Shown piece after piece: positions 17,335-27,600 of a stretch of DNA of 46,221 bases. The stretch's first letter is position 1. Every line of letters begins with the position of its first letter. The stretch is from IMG/VR virus record IMGVR_UViG_3300046171_000260, positions 1 to 46,221 of that record; one strand, 5' to 3'. Source of the DNA: a virus. The position numbers were made by a program, and so were the translations under genes. The notes beneath the pieces were generated by a model. That model saw nothing but the letters and a program-made list of their open reading frames with translations, ran no database searches and was not told the origin of the DNA.

Positions 17335-18429
17335 ATGCCAGCCAATTGCCCTCCGATTAACTCGCTGACCAACCTTTGCGTCACCCCTGACAGCAAAAAG
17401 AAGGCGACCTTCCGCACGCTCGAGCAGCAATACGGCGACGGCTACATGGCCCGCCGGCAAGACGGCCTCAACCCAGTCAACGAGATGTGGTCGGTCTCAA
17501 TCCCACCCGACAAGGTGGAGAACATCATCGCCTTTGAGAACGAGCTGATTGCGCTGGGCGTCGGGCACTTTGCCTGGACACCCCCTAACGAGCAGACCAC
17601 CTCACCAGAAAAGCGCTGGGTTCTCGACCCGCCGCAGTGGGACTGGACCTATAAGAGCGCCGATGTCGCGAGCCTGTCCTTCAACCTCAAGCGCTGGTAC
17701 GGGCTCCTAATGGCAGACGATCGGACGTTCGAGTTCAACGCAGACCAGCAGGGTCTAACCGGTGACGCGATCATCGATATGTGGACGCTCGATATGGAGC
17801 CGGTCGGCAATACCGGAGCCAACCGCTTCTTTCACTTCATCAATTGGGTAGCCAGCGACGGCGTCGAGGTGGTCTATGACGGCACCACCTACATCCCAAT
17901 CCCACTACAGGCGACGGGGTTTGAGATCCGCACCGAGGGCGTGCCGCCGAACCCCACGATCCAGGTGAGCAACATCGGCTTGGAGTTCACCGGCTTGGTG
18001 AATGAGTGGAACGATCTGGTGGGCGCCAAGCTGACTCGCCGCCAGGTGCTGGCTCGCCATTTAGATGGAGGCAGCAGCCCAGACCCTGACGCTCACTGGC
18101 CTGATGAGGAGTGGGTGATTCAGCAGAAAGAGACCGAGAACAAGCTGTTTGTCAGCTTTGTACTGAGCACCGCCTTTGACTTGGACGGCTGCACGCTGCC
18201 CAAACGCAGAGCTCTCCGGTACAACTGCGTCTGGGTTTATCGGGGTGAGGGCTGCGGCTACTCCGGCGGTCCGGTGGCAAACGCCAAGGATGAGCCAACG
18301 GCAGTGGCGGCGGAGGATGTCTGCGGCAAGCGACTGGCCAGCTGCCGGCTGCGCTTCCCCGGCACCGGCACCACCGCCAACGAATCCGACCTGCCCTTTG
18401 GCGCATTCCCAGGGCTCGATCTTTCGTGA
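17335..18429 (+). CDS. Minor tail protein, fused gpM-like and gpL-like domains
   Basis: A 364-residue protein just after the tape measure. Residues 1-115 look like lambda gpM/distal tail (a repeated FRTLEQQYGDGYMARRQDGL, ending SLSFNLKRWYGLL). From about 120 to the end the protein looks like gpL: TGFEIRTEGVPPNPTIQVSN, then LVGAKLTRRQVLARHLDGG. It ends with a cysteine cluster (DGCTLPKRR, YNCVWVYRGEGCGY, VCGKRLASC) before PFGAFPGL. Lambda-type gpL binds an iron-sulfur cluster through such cysteines, so a cluster is likely here. Two proteins of lambda thus appear as one chain. It starts two bases after the tape measure stop and overlaps the next gene by four. Confidence 0.8.
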   Translation: MPANCPPINSLTNLCVTPDSKKKATFRTLEQQYGDGYMARRQDGLNPVNEMWSVSIPPDKVENIIAFENELIALGVGHFAWTPPNEQTTSPEKRWVLDPPQWDWTYKSADVASLSFNLKRWYGLLMADDRTFEFNADQQGLTGDAIIDMWTLDMEPVGNTGANRFFHFINWVASDGVEVVYDGTTYIPIPLQATGFEIRTEGVPPNPTIQVSNIGLEFTGLVNEWNDLVGAKLTRRQVLARHLDGGSSPDPDAHWPDEEWVIQQKETENKLFVSFVLSTAFDLDGCTLPKRRALRYNCVWVYRGEGCGYSGGPVANAKDEPTAVAAEDVCGKRLASCRLRFPGTGTTANESDLPFGAFPGLDLS

Positions 18430-19139
18430 AGTGGCTCAGCAAGCGGCAGCGCAGCGAGATCCGCAAGCTGGCGGCGGCATGCCCAGAGCAGGAGGTTTGC
18501 GGGTTCGTCTTTGAAGGCGGCGAGGTGCTGCAGGCTCCCAACGTCGCTGCCGATCCGACCGAGCAGTTTGAGATCTCACCGCTGTTTTATGCCAAGCACG
18601 AGGGCAACGGCATCAAGGGGATTTGGCACACCCACCTGAATCTCGACGGCTTCAGCCCATTGGATCAGCAGGTGATGGCAGCCGACACCTTGCCCTGGGC
18701 GGTCTACTGCTTAGAGAACGACAGCTTCAGCGAGTGCAACCCCACCCAACCGGCTCCGCTGGTGGGGCGCCCGTTTGTATTTGGCGTTTATGACTGCTAT
18801 TCGCTTGTAAGCGACAAGCTCCAGGCCATGGGCGTCGATCTTCCCGACTGGCCGCGGGGTTTGTATGGCGAATGGAACGACAAAACCTTTCGCCCCTTTG
18901 ACGAGCAGGCGCTAATTGTTGGCGAGAAGGTGAGAGGCAAGCACTACCGCGAGGGAGACATCCTGCTGATGAATCTGGGCGACTGCGCCGGCCACACCGA
19001 CCACATCGGAGTGTTCATCAACGGCAAGCAATTTCTGCACCACCCAAGTGAGAGAAGAAGCGTAATTAGCACCTTTGGGAACTGGTGGGAAAGGAGACTT
19101 AGACTGGTTGTACGCCCCCACCAGCTATGCAAGAGCTGA
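18426..19139 (+). CDS. Tail assembly protein, JAB/MPN domain plus NlpC/P60 peptidase
   Basis: A 237-residue gpK-like protein with two hydrolase domains. The N-terminal half is a JAB metallopeptidase: E23 in EQEVCGF, then the zinc motif H68-T-H70 with S77 and D80 in WHTHLNLDGFSPLD. All ligands are present, so it should be active. The C-terminal half is an NlpC/P60 cell-wall peptidase: catalytic C124 in VYDCYSLV and H193 in TDHIGVF. In lambda, gpK acts with gpI and gpJ to build the tail tip, and the peptidase probably opens peptidoglycan during DNA entry. Four-base overlap upstream and 13-base overlap downstream show tight coupling. Confidence 0.9.
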   Translation: MKWLSKRQRSEIRKLAAACPEQEVCGFVFEGGEVLQAPNVAADPTEQFEISPLFYAKHEGNGIKGIWHTHLNLDGFSPLDQQVMAADTLPWAVYCLENDSFSECNPTQPAPLVGRPFVFGVYDCYSLVSDKLQAMGVDLPDWPRGLYGEWNDKTFRPFDEQALIVGEKVRGKHYREGDILLMNLGDCAGHTDHIGVFINGKQFLHHPSERRSVISTFGNWWERRLRLVVRPHQLCKS

Positions 19140-19846
19140 AAACAATTCGCTTGCTTGGTGCAGCAGGCCGCAAGTTTGGGCGGTCTTTCACCCTGGCGGT
19201 GCGCTCTCCAGCAGAAGCGGTGCGAGCACTCGGCGCACTGATGCCGGAGTTCCACGGCTGGATCCTCGACCAGCACAAGCGCGGCGTCGCATGGAAGGTG
19301 ATCACCGACCGCAGTGAGGGCATCGGCGAAGACGAGTTAAGTCGTGAAACCGGAGTAGGTCAGATCATCCTGGCCCCCGTGATTGCTGGCGCTGGTGGTG
19401 GCAGAGGCTTCTCAATCGGCAAGATCATCGCGGGTGTGGCGCTGGTGGCGGTCTCGCTGTTTGTGCCCGCTGCGGCCATCGGCCTGAAGTCGATGTTCGC
19501 CGTTGGCATGATCGGCGCCGGCTTGGCGCTGAGCGGCACGGCTGACCTGCTCACACCAACTCCGCAGCTGAGAGGCCCCAAGGCCACCAGCGGCTCAGGT
19601 GTGGCCACCAGTCGGGTGACGGGCGTTGAGATCAACAAGGGCGCTGACCTCGAATCAAACCTATTCAGCCGGGACCAAGGCACCGGCGCCCAGGGCGAAG
19701 CTGTGCCGGTTCTCTATGGCCGCCGCCGGGTAGCTGGTCCGCGCTTGATCTCGTTTGAGCTGCGGAACATGCCAAGCGAGCGCGACATCTCAACTAACGG
19801 CACTTTGGGTCTGGTGGGTTACGTGAACCAGACCGATCTGACATGA
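19127..19846 (+). CDS. Tail tip assembly protein, gpI-like
   Basis: A 239-residue protein between the gpK-like and gpJ-like genes, the gpI position. The N-terminal 85 residues form a ubiquitin-like region (IRLLGAAGRKFGRSFTLAV, then AVRALGALMPEFHGWI). A Gly/Ala-rich hydrophobic stretch follows at about 100-160 (two or three membrane-like helices), then the conserved block QGEAVPVLYGRRRVAGPRLI near the C-terminus. Lambda gpI helps to assemble the tip but is not found in the finished virion. Overlaps link it to both neighbours (13 bases and ATGA). Confidence 0.85.
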   Translation: MQELKTIRLLGAAGRKFGRSFTLAVRSPAEAVRALGALMPEFHGWILDQHKRGVAWKVITDRSEGIGEDELSRETGVGQIILAPVIAGAGGGRGFSIGKIIAGVALVAVSLFVPAAAIGLKSMFAVGMIGAGLALSGTADLLTPTPQLRGPKATSGSGVATSRVTGVEINKGADLESNLFSRDQGTGAQGEAVPVLYGRRRVAGPRLISFELRNMPSERDISTNGTLGLVGYVNQTDLT

Positions 19847-22800
19847 CCGAGTCAAAGCTGATCTTTGGTGCAGGCGGCGGAGGCCGAAAGCGCCGCCGGA
19901 ATCGCGGCGGTAACTACACACCACCGGCACCGTCTCCAGCACCCACGCCAGCCCCGGCCCCGGTCTACAACCCGACCTACACCGCAGACGATCCCGGTCT
20001 GCGCTCCACCAGCTTTGCCCAGCTGCAGTTTCTGGTGTGCGAGGGCGAGATCTATGGCCCCGACCGGGCTGACCCCACCGGGCCTTGCACTCGCGAGGAT
20101 CTCGAGCGCGCCACTTATTTCGACGACACCCCGCTTCGCACCAGCACCGGGATCAACCCCCAGCCTGAGGATCTGGTGCTGTCTTTCGGCAAGCCCGAAG
20201 ACGAGCAGACCGGCGTGCCGGACTACAACCGCGTCAGCTCCACAGTTGATGTCAGCCAGCAGGTCAACAAAGGCACCCCCGTCACTCAGGCGGTCACCCC
20301 ACCGGCATCACCTGGCGAAGACGGCGACTACCTGGGCAGGGTGCTGCTGCGGTTCCAAGGCTTGGTGCAGCAGACCAACCGCGGCGACGTGTTGGCCACG
20401 ACGGTCAACTACGAGATCAAATATGCCGACGCCGACGGCACCGATCGGGAGATTTTCTCTGGCGATCTGACCGGTAAGTTCTCGGGCCAGTTCCAAAAGG
20501 AATACGAGTTTGAGTTCCAGGGGCCAGGACCTTGGATCATCACCGTCACCCGTAACACCGATGACGACGACACCCGCAACAGCGGCAGCAGTCAATATCA
20601 GTCGACATTCAGCTTCGCCACGGTCGTCATCAGCCTGAACCAGCGGCTGAAGTACCCGTACAGCTCCATCCTGACGACAGCCATCCGCGCTGATCAGTAC
20701 AGCCAGCTGCCGGCGGTCTCCATCGACCTCAAGGGCCTGCTGATCGAGGTGCCGAAAAACTACGACCCCGACACCAGGACCTACGCCACAACCGGCGATG
20801 GCACCACCAATGGCCTGTGGGACGGCACTTTCAAAGTGGCGTACTCCGACAATCCGGCCTGGATTCTGCGGGATCTGATCCTGAACGACCGCTACGGACT
20901 GGGCGAATACGTGAGCGAGGCGCAGGTCGATCCCTGGAACCTCTACTCGATTGCTCAGTATTGCGACGAGGAGGTCAAGGCCAACAACGACGGCACCGAG
21001 ACGGAGCCGCGTTTCACCTGCAACCTAGTGCTGCAGACCTCCGAAGAAGCGTGGAACGTGTTGCAGCAGCTTTCCTCGATCTTCCGGGGGATGCTCTATT
21101 ACGCCGGCGGCAAGATCGTGGCGGTCCAGGATCGCAGCAAAACACCGGTCTTCACTTTCAACGAATCCAACACGGTGGAGAACGTCTCCACCGACGGCAG
21201 GGTCAGCGAGGGCAACTTCACCTACTCCGGCGCTGCCAAGCGGGCTCGCCACACGGTTTGCCTGGTCAGCTGGGACGACCCTGAGGACAACTACCAGCCG
21301 CGGGTGCAGTACGTGGCGGATGAAGCGGGAATCAACCGCTTCGGCTACAAGGCCATGGACCTGCGCCTGCTTGGCGTCACCAGCCGCACCCAGGCCCTTC
21401 GCGCAGCCCGCTGGGCGCTGCTGGCCGAAAGCGAGATCAGCGACACGGTCACCTTCCAAACCAACGAGATCGGCAAAGCGATCCGGCCTGGCGATCTGAT
21501 CGACATCAACGATCCAAACAAAGGCGCCGGCGCTGCCCGCTACGGCGGTCGGATTATGGGTGTCGCTGGCGATGTAGTGACCCTCGATGCCAACTTGCCG
21601 GAGCCGCCCGAGGGCTGGGCGAGCAGCACCTTCTCATTCATGGTGGCGGTGCTTAACGGCGACGAGGCCAACAACCCCAACCGCCGGCAGCAGCCAGCTC
21701 TAGAGCAGCGCGACATTGTCAGCGGCGCCGTGGTGGATGGCGTCACCCAGCTCACCCTCTCAGCAGGCATCACCGCGCCAACTGTCGGCTTTCCGTTCTT
21801 GGTGGAGAGCGACAGCCGCCAAGCGCAAACCTTCCGCTGCCTGACGGTGGAGCAGCAGGAGGCGGGCGTTTATGCCGTTAACGCGCTCCGCTACCAGCCG
21901 AGCATCTACGACTCGGTCGATAACGACACTCCGCTCAACGACGACGAGGACTACCTCTACAAGCCAGTCACCCCAGGCGTTCCCACCTGGCAACGAGCTC
22001 AGGTGATCTGGGACAACAACCAAGCCAAGATGGATTTGGCCTGGATCCCAGCGCCGACCAACGCCGTCATCAATGGCTTTGACCTGACGGTGCGCCAGTA
22101 CCGGATCCAGTGGCAAGCCGGCACCTACGACAAAGACACCGACACCACCACTTGGGATGAGGTGTGGCGCGACGCAATCGACGAAAACGCGGATAACCGC
22201 GAGCAGCTACCCATCGACGAGTTTGTGGCAACCGACCGATTCAAGGCGCGGGTTGCTGCAGTCGATCGCTACGGCGTGCAGAGCGCCTGGTCGGAAGTCA
22301 GGGAGCTCGACGAGATCACCACCTGGCGTCCGATGCCAGATCTCGATGGCGACAACGGCGCGGAGCCCCCAGTCAAAAACGCCACGCTGAGCCACTTCAA
22401 CCAGAGCAGCGGCTCGCAGCTATTCAGCTGGGCGTTCAATGTCGACATTCCGCCCTATGTGAATGGCATTCGGCTGCAGTGCAAACCCAACCGGGCACTG
22501 ACACCGACTGAGGAGAAAGGGATCAACCCGCCTGATGCTGACGGCTGGTACACGATTGCCAATGCCCCTCTGGATGATTACTACGCGGTTGCTTTCCACG
22601 CGCTGACGACATGGTCGGTGAGGTTCAACCTGACCACCGCCATCGAGGGACTGACCGGCGAGACCTACGCCACCGACACGGTGGATATTGCTGAGCTCTA
22701 CCCGCCCATTCCGGATTTGTTTGAGGTGGTGACGCTGCCGCGTAAGCCCTCCACCCCGCAGATGCGGCGCTTCAGCTGGGGCTTCACCAGCGCTCCACCG

Positions 22801-23829
22801 TTCCAAGACAAGTGGCCGCTGGGCGAAGTCACCGACATCGCTTACTTCGACATCCGTTTCAAAGCCGGCAGCAATGTCGACTGGGACCGCGGCTATCCGC
22901 TGTTTGCTGATGGCGTGCCAGGCGACCAGCAGTATTTCGAGACGGAGCTATTCGACTCCGGCACCTGGACCGTGATGATGCGGCCCAAAGACCAGACGGG
23001 CTGGCTTAGCGAAGAGATCCAGTTTGTGATTGTCGGCTTGGCCGATGCAGTCCCCACCAACGTGGTGCAGCGCATCGACCTCAAAGATGTCTGCTTCCCT
23101 GGAGAGTACGAGAACGCGCAGGTGATCAATCGCACCAGCGGGCTGATGTATCCGCCGCCGCTGGACGAGCTGTTTTATCAGGACCCACAAGACGACGAGT
23201 TCTACGAGGGTGCTGCTGGCTGCAACCTGCAGCAGATCGACGTGAGCACCGAAGCCCAATATTTATACCCACTTGCAGTGCAAGACAACGGTGTGGGCCT
23301 GCTGGTGCTGACACAGAGCACCTCCACATACCAGTGGTTCCTGCGGCGGGTCGGCTCGACGGGCAGCGATCTGATGTACCCGGACCCGCAAACCGATCCG
23401 ATGTACCCGCCGCCGCTGACCGACTACTTCTACCGAGATGTCAGCCCGGGCATCACCGGCGAATTTCACCCGCTGGCGCCGTTCGAGAAAGTCGACGCTG
23501 GCTTCTACGAGCTGGGCGTCAGATTCCAAAGCACCGATGGCACGACGTTGGCCGAGATCCAAGACGTGGACATCATCCTCGACTACCCCGACGTGGCCGA
23601 ATCGTTTGAAGACATCGCCATCCCCGCTGGCGGCGCCAGGGTCAACCTGACCACTACGTTCCGCAAGCTGAAGGCGGTCAACATCACGCTGCAGCAAACA
23701 ACCACCACCCCTCAGGCGTCCTCAGTGATCGTTGGTGGCAAGAGCTCCACCGGCTTCAACGTGAGTGGGTTTGATAAAGATGGCAACCCAGTTGCTTGCC
23801 TCATAGATGCTAATTGCGTTGGCTATTAG
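19843..23829 (+). CDS. Central tail tip protein (host specificity, gpJ-like)
   Basis: At 1328 residues this is the gpJ-type hub that forms the tail tip. The first 60 residues are Gly/Arg then Pro-rich (TPAPAPVYNPTYTADDP). The hub region contains PAWILRDLILNDRYGLGEYV (about residue 343), the conserved motif seen in gpJ proteins, followed by a baseplate-hub-like fold with YYAGGKIVAVQDRS and PGDLIDINDPNKGAG. The second half (about 700-1000) looks like fibronectin type III-like repeats (WIPAPTNAVINGFDLTVRQY). The C-terminus has a twice-repeated tyrosine/proline pattern, LMYPPPLDELFYQD and MYPPPLTDYFYRD, probably a short metal-free repeat. The start overlaps gpI-like by ATGA. Confidence 0.9.
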   Translation: MTESKLIFGAGGGGRKRRRNRGGNYTPPAPSPAPTPAPAPVYNPTYTADDPGLRSTSFAQLQFLVCEGEIYGPDRADPTGPCTREDLERATYFDDTPLRTSTGINPQPEDLVLSFGKPEDEQTGVPDYNRVSSTVDVSQQVNKGTPVTQAVTPPASPGEDGDYLGRVLLRFQGLVQQTNRGDVLATTVNYEIKYADADGTDREIFSGDLTGKFSGQFQKEYEFEFQGPGPWIITVTRNTDDDDTRNSGSSQYQSTFSFATVVISLNQRLKYPYSSILTTAIRADQYSQLPAVSIDLKGLLIEVPKNYDPDTRTYATTGDGTTNGLWDGTFKVAYSDNPAWILRDLILNDRYGLGEYVSEAQVDPWNLYSIAQYCDEEVKANNDGTETEPRFTCNLVLQTSEEAWNVLQQLSSIFRGMLYYAGGKIVAVQDRSKTPVFTFNESNTVENVSTDGRVSEGNFTYSGAAKRARHTVCLVSWDDPEDNYQPRVQYVADEAGINRFGYKAMDLRLLGVTSRTQALRAARWALLAESEISDTVTFQTNEIGKAIRPGDLIDINDPNKGAGAARYGGRIMGVAGDVVTLDANLPEPPEGWASSTFSFMVAVLNGDEANNPNRRQQPALEQRDIVSGAVVDGVTQLTLSAGITAPTVGFPFLVESDSRQAQTFRCLTVEQQEAGVYAVNALRYQPSIYDSVDNDTPLNDDEDYLYKPVTPGVPTWQRAQVIWDNNQAKMDLAWIPAPTNAVINGFDLTVRQYRIQWQAGTYDKDTDTTTWDEVWRDAIDENADNREQLPIDEFVATDRFKARVAAVDRYGVQSAWSEVRELDEITTWRPMPDLDGDNGAEPPVKNATLSHFNQSSGSQLFSWAFNVDIPPYVNGIRLQCKPNRALTPTEEKGINPPDADGWYTIANAPLDDYYAVAFHALTTWSVRFNLTTAIEGLTGETYATDTVDIAELYPPIPDLFEVVTLPRKPSTPQMRRFSWGFTSAPPFQDKWPLGEVTDIAYFDIRFKAGSNVDWDRGYPLFADGVPGDQQYFETELFDSGTWTVMMRPKDQTGWLSEEIQFVIVGLADAVPTNVVQRIDLKDVCFPGEYENAQVINRTSGLMYPPPLDELFYQDPQDDEFYEGAAGCNLQQIDVSTEAQYLYPLAVQDNGVGLLVLTQSTSTYQWFLRRVGSTGSDLMYPDPQTDPMYPPPLTDYFYRDVSPGITGEFHPLAPFEKVDAGFYELGVRFQSTDGTTLAEIQDVDIILDYPDVAESFEDIAIPAGGARVNLTTTFRKLKAVNITLQQTTTTPQASSVIVGGKSSTGFNVSGFDKDGNPVACLIDANCVGY

Positions 23830-23852
23830 ACTCGGGCTGAGGAGCTGAAGCT

Positions 23853-24650
23853 ATGGCCGATCTACCGAGCAGCAGTCAGTCCAATTCGATGGACTCTTTA
23901 ACCGTCACTCGGGAAGAGTTCCGGCTTGGAATGAACAGAATGCTTGAGTTTCACGCTCAAGCGCTCGGCAATGTTTCTGGCACCTACACCACCGAAACAG
24001 TCAGCCCGACCAACATCAAGCTGCAGGGAACCCCATCGCTGACCGATGCGGCTAAGCCTTCAGCAGATGACAACAGCCTGAGGATTCCGAGCACCAGCTG
24101 GGTGCGGGCACTTGTTGGAGGTGCTGGGGACATTACCGGCATCGACGCTGGCCCCGGTATTGCGGTCACTGATGGCGACACCGCAACCCCCAAGGTTTCG
24201 GTTGATCTAGATGCCACGCCCGGCCTGTTGTTTGAAGGCGCCGATGACGCCGGCAAGCTGAAGGTCAAGGTCAAAGACTCTGGCGGCATCACCCTGGATG
24301 CGGACGGCCTGAGCATCACCGGCGGCGCCCCAATTCCAGACACCGGCGGCGAGATCACCGGCAGCCTGACCACCCCAATCCGCACGCTGACGGATGCAGC
24401 ATTTGATCTTTCGACCGGGCCTTATTGGGAGTGCGCCGGCGGGTTCCAAGTTCCAAACCCCACAGGTGAAGTGGCGGGTATGTCCGGCCTAATCCGCTTT
24501 GATGCAGCACCAACTGCCTGGTCTGATCAGTTCAAAGGCCCCGGTGGTGACATGACCGCCATTGAGATCAAGGGAAAAGCAATAGTTCCTTTCTTCGTCA
24601 ACGCAGCTGACGACATCTATATCGGTTGGCCCACTAACGAGATCTCCTGA
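23853..24650 (+). CDS. Tail fibre protein
   Basis: A 265-residue protein with a good ribosome binding site (TGAGGAGC) placed directly after the tip gene. The N-terminus is helical (TVTREEFRLGMNRMLEFHAQ), suitable for docking on the tip. The rest is Gly/Thr/Asp-rich beta structure (ITGIDAGPGIAVTDGDTATP, then LDADGLSITGG), as in phage fibre shafts. I recognise no named receptor-binding domain. It overlaps the large adhesin gene by one base (TGATG), so the two probably form one fibre complex. Confidence 0.68.
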   Translation: MADLPSSSQSNSMDSLTVTREEFRLGMNRMLEFHAQALGNVSGTYTTETVSPTNIKLQGTPSLTDAAKPSADDNSLRIPSTSWVRALVGGAGDITGIDAGPGIAVTDGDTATPKVSVDLDATPGLLFEGADDAGKLKVKVKDSGGITLDADGLSITGGAPIPDTGGEITGSLTTPIRTLTDAAFDLSTGPYWECAGGFQVPNPTGEVAGMSGLIRFDAAPTAWSDQFKGPGGDMTAIEIKGKAIVPFFVNAADDIYIGWPTNEIS

Positions 24651-27600
24651 TGAATAGTGCAGCGTGGTGGTGGGCAGCAGGCGCCAGCCCTGATAATCCC
24701 GATGGCCCAAGCCCCGGACCAGGCCCTGGCTTTGATATTCCTAACAGCCTGCGGTTTCGTGATGCCATCACAGGCGGCCAAACACTGCGCAGAACTCAAT
24801 CAGCAGGTTCAACTGAGTACACTGTGTCCTTCTGGTCAAAACACGGTGCAATCGGTAAAGCAGTTGATTGTATTCTTTATCAAACAAATAGTTCTTCGAC
24901 AGGGCCAAGTCTATACATCAATCACAACCCAGCTGCTGGTGCCGCCGCTGCAGTCCTAACCAGTAGTGATGGAACAGTTTCCACTTCTCCACGCAAAATG
25001 CGTGATCCTAGTGCTTGGTATCACATTGTTTACCGGTTTAGCGCAGCAGACGGAAATCGAAACCGTGTTTATGTAAACGGTGAACTATGGGCAGATGTAT
25101 CTGGCAACGACAAGCAAATCGCTGCAGGTACTTTCAGTATTGGAGCAAACGCAGCTGGTCCTCAGCCTCAGTTTGAAGGCTATATGGCTGACTTCTACTT
25201 CATCGATGGTCAAGCCCTAGAGCCCACAGCATTCGGACGGGAGAACGACAACGGTGTGTGGGTGCCACGTGAGGTGGACTTCACACCTGCTGAGATGCGG
25301 TTGAGTGATTTTGTTACTGGCGACTTTGATCCAACCGGAACGACTACGCCCCTTCCAGCCCTAGCTTTTGACGGCAGTACTGATACTCGATTCTTTGGTC
25401 TTCCTGGTGGCACGTGTCAATTTGCACCAGAGCCAGCAATTGAATTCACTGGATTCCGAGTTTTCGGGGCTGGCAACTCCAGTTCTTTCTATACGTTCAA
25501 CGGCACCACAAAAACCGGCACGAGCACCTCAGGGGCTTGGATAGATTTCACCGGTACATCAGGACAGTTTGACGCAGATACGCCACTGATTTTTGGCGCT
25601 AGCAATGGCAGCAATCGCCCTGAGCTAAACGCCATTGAGATCACCGACGCCAACGGGACTCGCATCCTCACCAACCCATTCATCTGGAGCAATAGAGTAT
25701 ATACAACTAGCAAGAGCTCTATTGACTGGAACACCACAAGCATCGCTGGGTTTGCCGTTTCAGACCCTGGCGGCTATGGACGCAAGGAAATGTTCAATGG
25801 TGATGATATTGCTGGTGTTGTTGACGCCGCAGATCTGGCTATGGTCTTTAGACCAGCTGAACCAATTGAGAATATCACTACACTGCAAATTCAAGTTGGT
25901 GGTGGTCAATACGCCTCTACTTCTTTTGATGTTTGTATCAATGGAAGCGACACTGTTGTAGCAACGATCAACAACGCCAACGCAAATCTCAATAGCAATC
26001 CTGCGCTTCCTGTCTCCATCCCTATTGCTGGGGGAACTTTAACTTCCCTGGCATTATATGAAACTTCTGGATCTGGTGATGTGGCAGGTTGGGCTAAGTT
26101 AATTGTTAATGGTCAAGTCTATTTAGATGGCGTCAACAACTCATTCGGCGTCAACGGTTTCCACCTTGACTTTGCTGACCCTGATGACCTTGGCAAGGAC
26201 AGCAGCGGCAACGGCAACGACTTCACGGCGACTGGGTTTAACACTGACCCGGTTGGGGTGTACAGCACCAACTGCTTCTCAGTTGCTAACGGTGGAGCGG
26301 ATAATCCGGATTTGGCGTCTATCTCAACCACAAACACCCTAGAAGGTGTTATATACCCTCCTGCTAATGGATTCGACGGAGGAACAAGTAATGCATTTCT
26401 CGTGCAAGGATCAGGTAGTGACAACACTGGTACTGCTGTTGTGCGTTTTAATCCTCCATTAGAGAACATAACCCAAGTAACAGTTTTCCAATACCCAGGG
26501 CAGAAAGTTGCTATTAACAGCACTCAGATGGGAGGTGTTTCTGGCAGTGGGGATGAAATCTTCTATGACGGCGTCGCCATTACTTTGGAGTCAGTTGCTG
26601 TCTGGAATGTATCCGGTTCCAATGGTGGCTGGTATCGAATTGGCGTAACTCAAAACGGATCACAAAGGTTCCTCGTAAACAACACGGGCACAGACTACGA
26701 CCTGATGCAGGACAGCCCGACGCAGAACTATGCGACGTTGAATGCTATTGATCCCACTGCAGGAACACTTACTAATGCAAACTTAACAACGACATCAGCA
26801 ACAGCACCTTCTGCCCCAACACCGTCTGCAACAATTCTCGGTCTAACGAAAGGCGATTACTATTTTGAATTCACTGGAAACAATGGTAATGCTCAATTTG
26901 ATATTACTACCGGTGATGATTTACTGCCGGTAGGATCCCCACTTGGTGCTGGTCCGCCTGGTGTCTACTTCACCAACAACCTTGTGTTTGGTGGACTAGG
27001 TGGGAACTCGATGGCGTTGACTCCTAGCGTACCCCAGACTGCTAACTGGAATTGGGCAATACGTGTCAACATTGATGATCAAGAAATGTCATTCTGGGCT
27101 AATGGCATTAGTCAAGGTACGTATACTTTCGCAGATCTGGAGACAGCTCTAGGCGGCGGATTGGCTTTACAAAATCAACCACTTAACTTCTTTGGTTGTT
27201 CTGCTACAGGAAATACCAATTATAACTTTGGACAGCAGCCATTTATTCACACCCCACCTGCTGGAACGGTTGCACTGCAAACCCAGAACCTACCAGCGGC
27301 CCCGATTCCTGACGGCAGGGATCACTTCCAGGCGATTACTGGACCAGGGCAGGGTTACCTTGTTTATAACGAAGGTGGAGACTCTAATCCTGATCCTCAG
27401 CAAGCTGCGATCTTAACTGACCTCGTTGGTGCAACACCCACTGGTGCTTTTGCGACTTCTAGTGTCATTTATGACATGGGTGGCCCAGTGACATCTGCTT
27501 TGCCTGGTTTCCAAGGTTCTGCTGGCTATTGGGTTACGAGTGGTACTCCTGCCTATCAACCAATTACGACCCTGGTGTCGCTTGACGGTTCTGCTAACAG

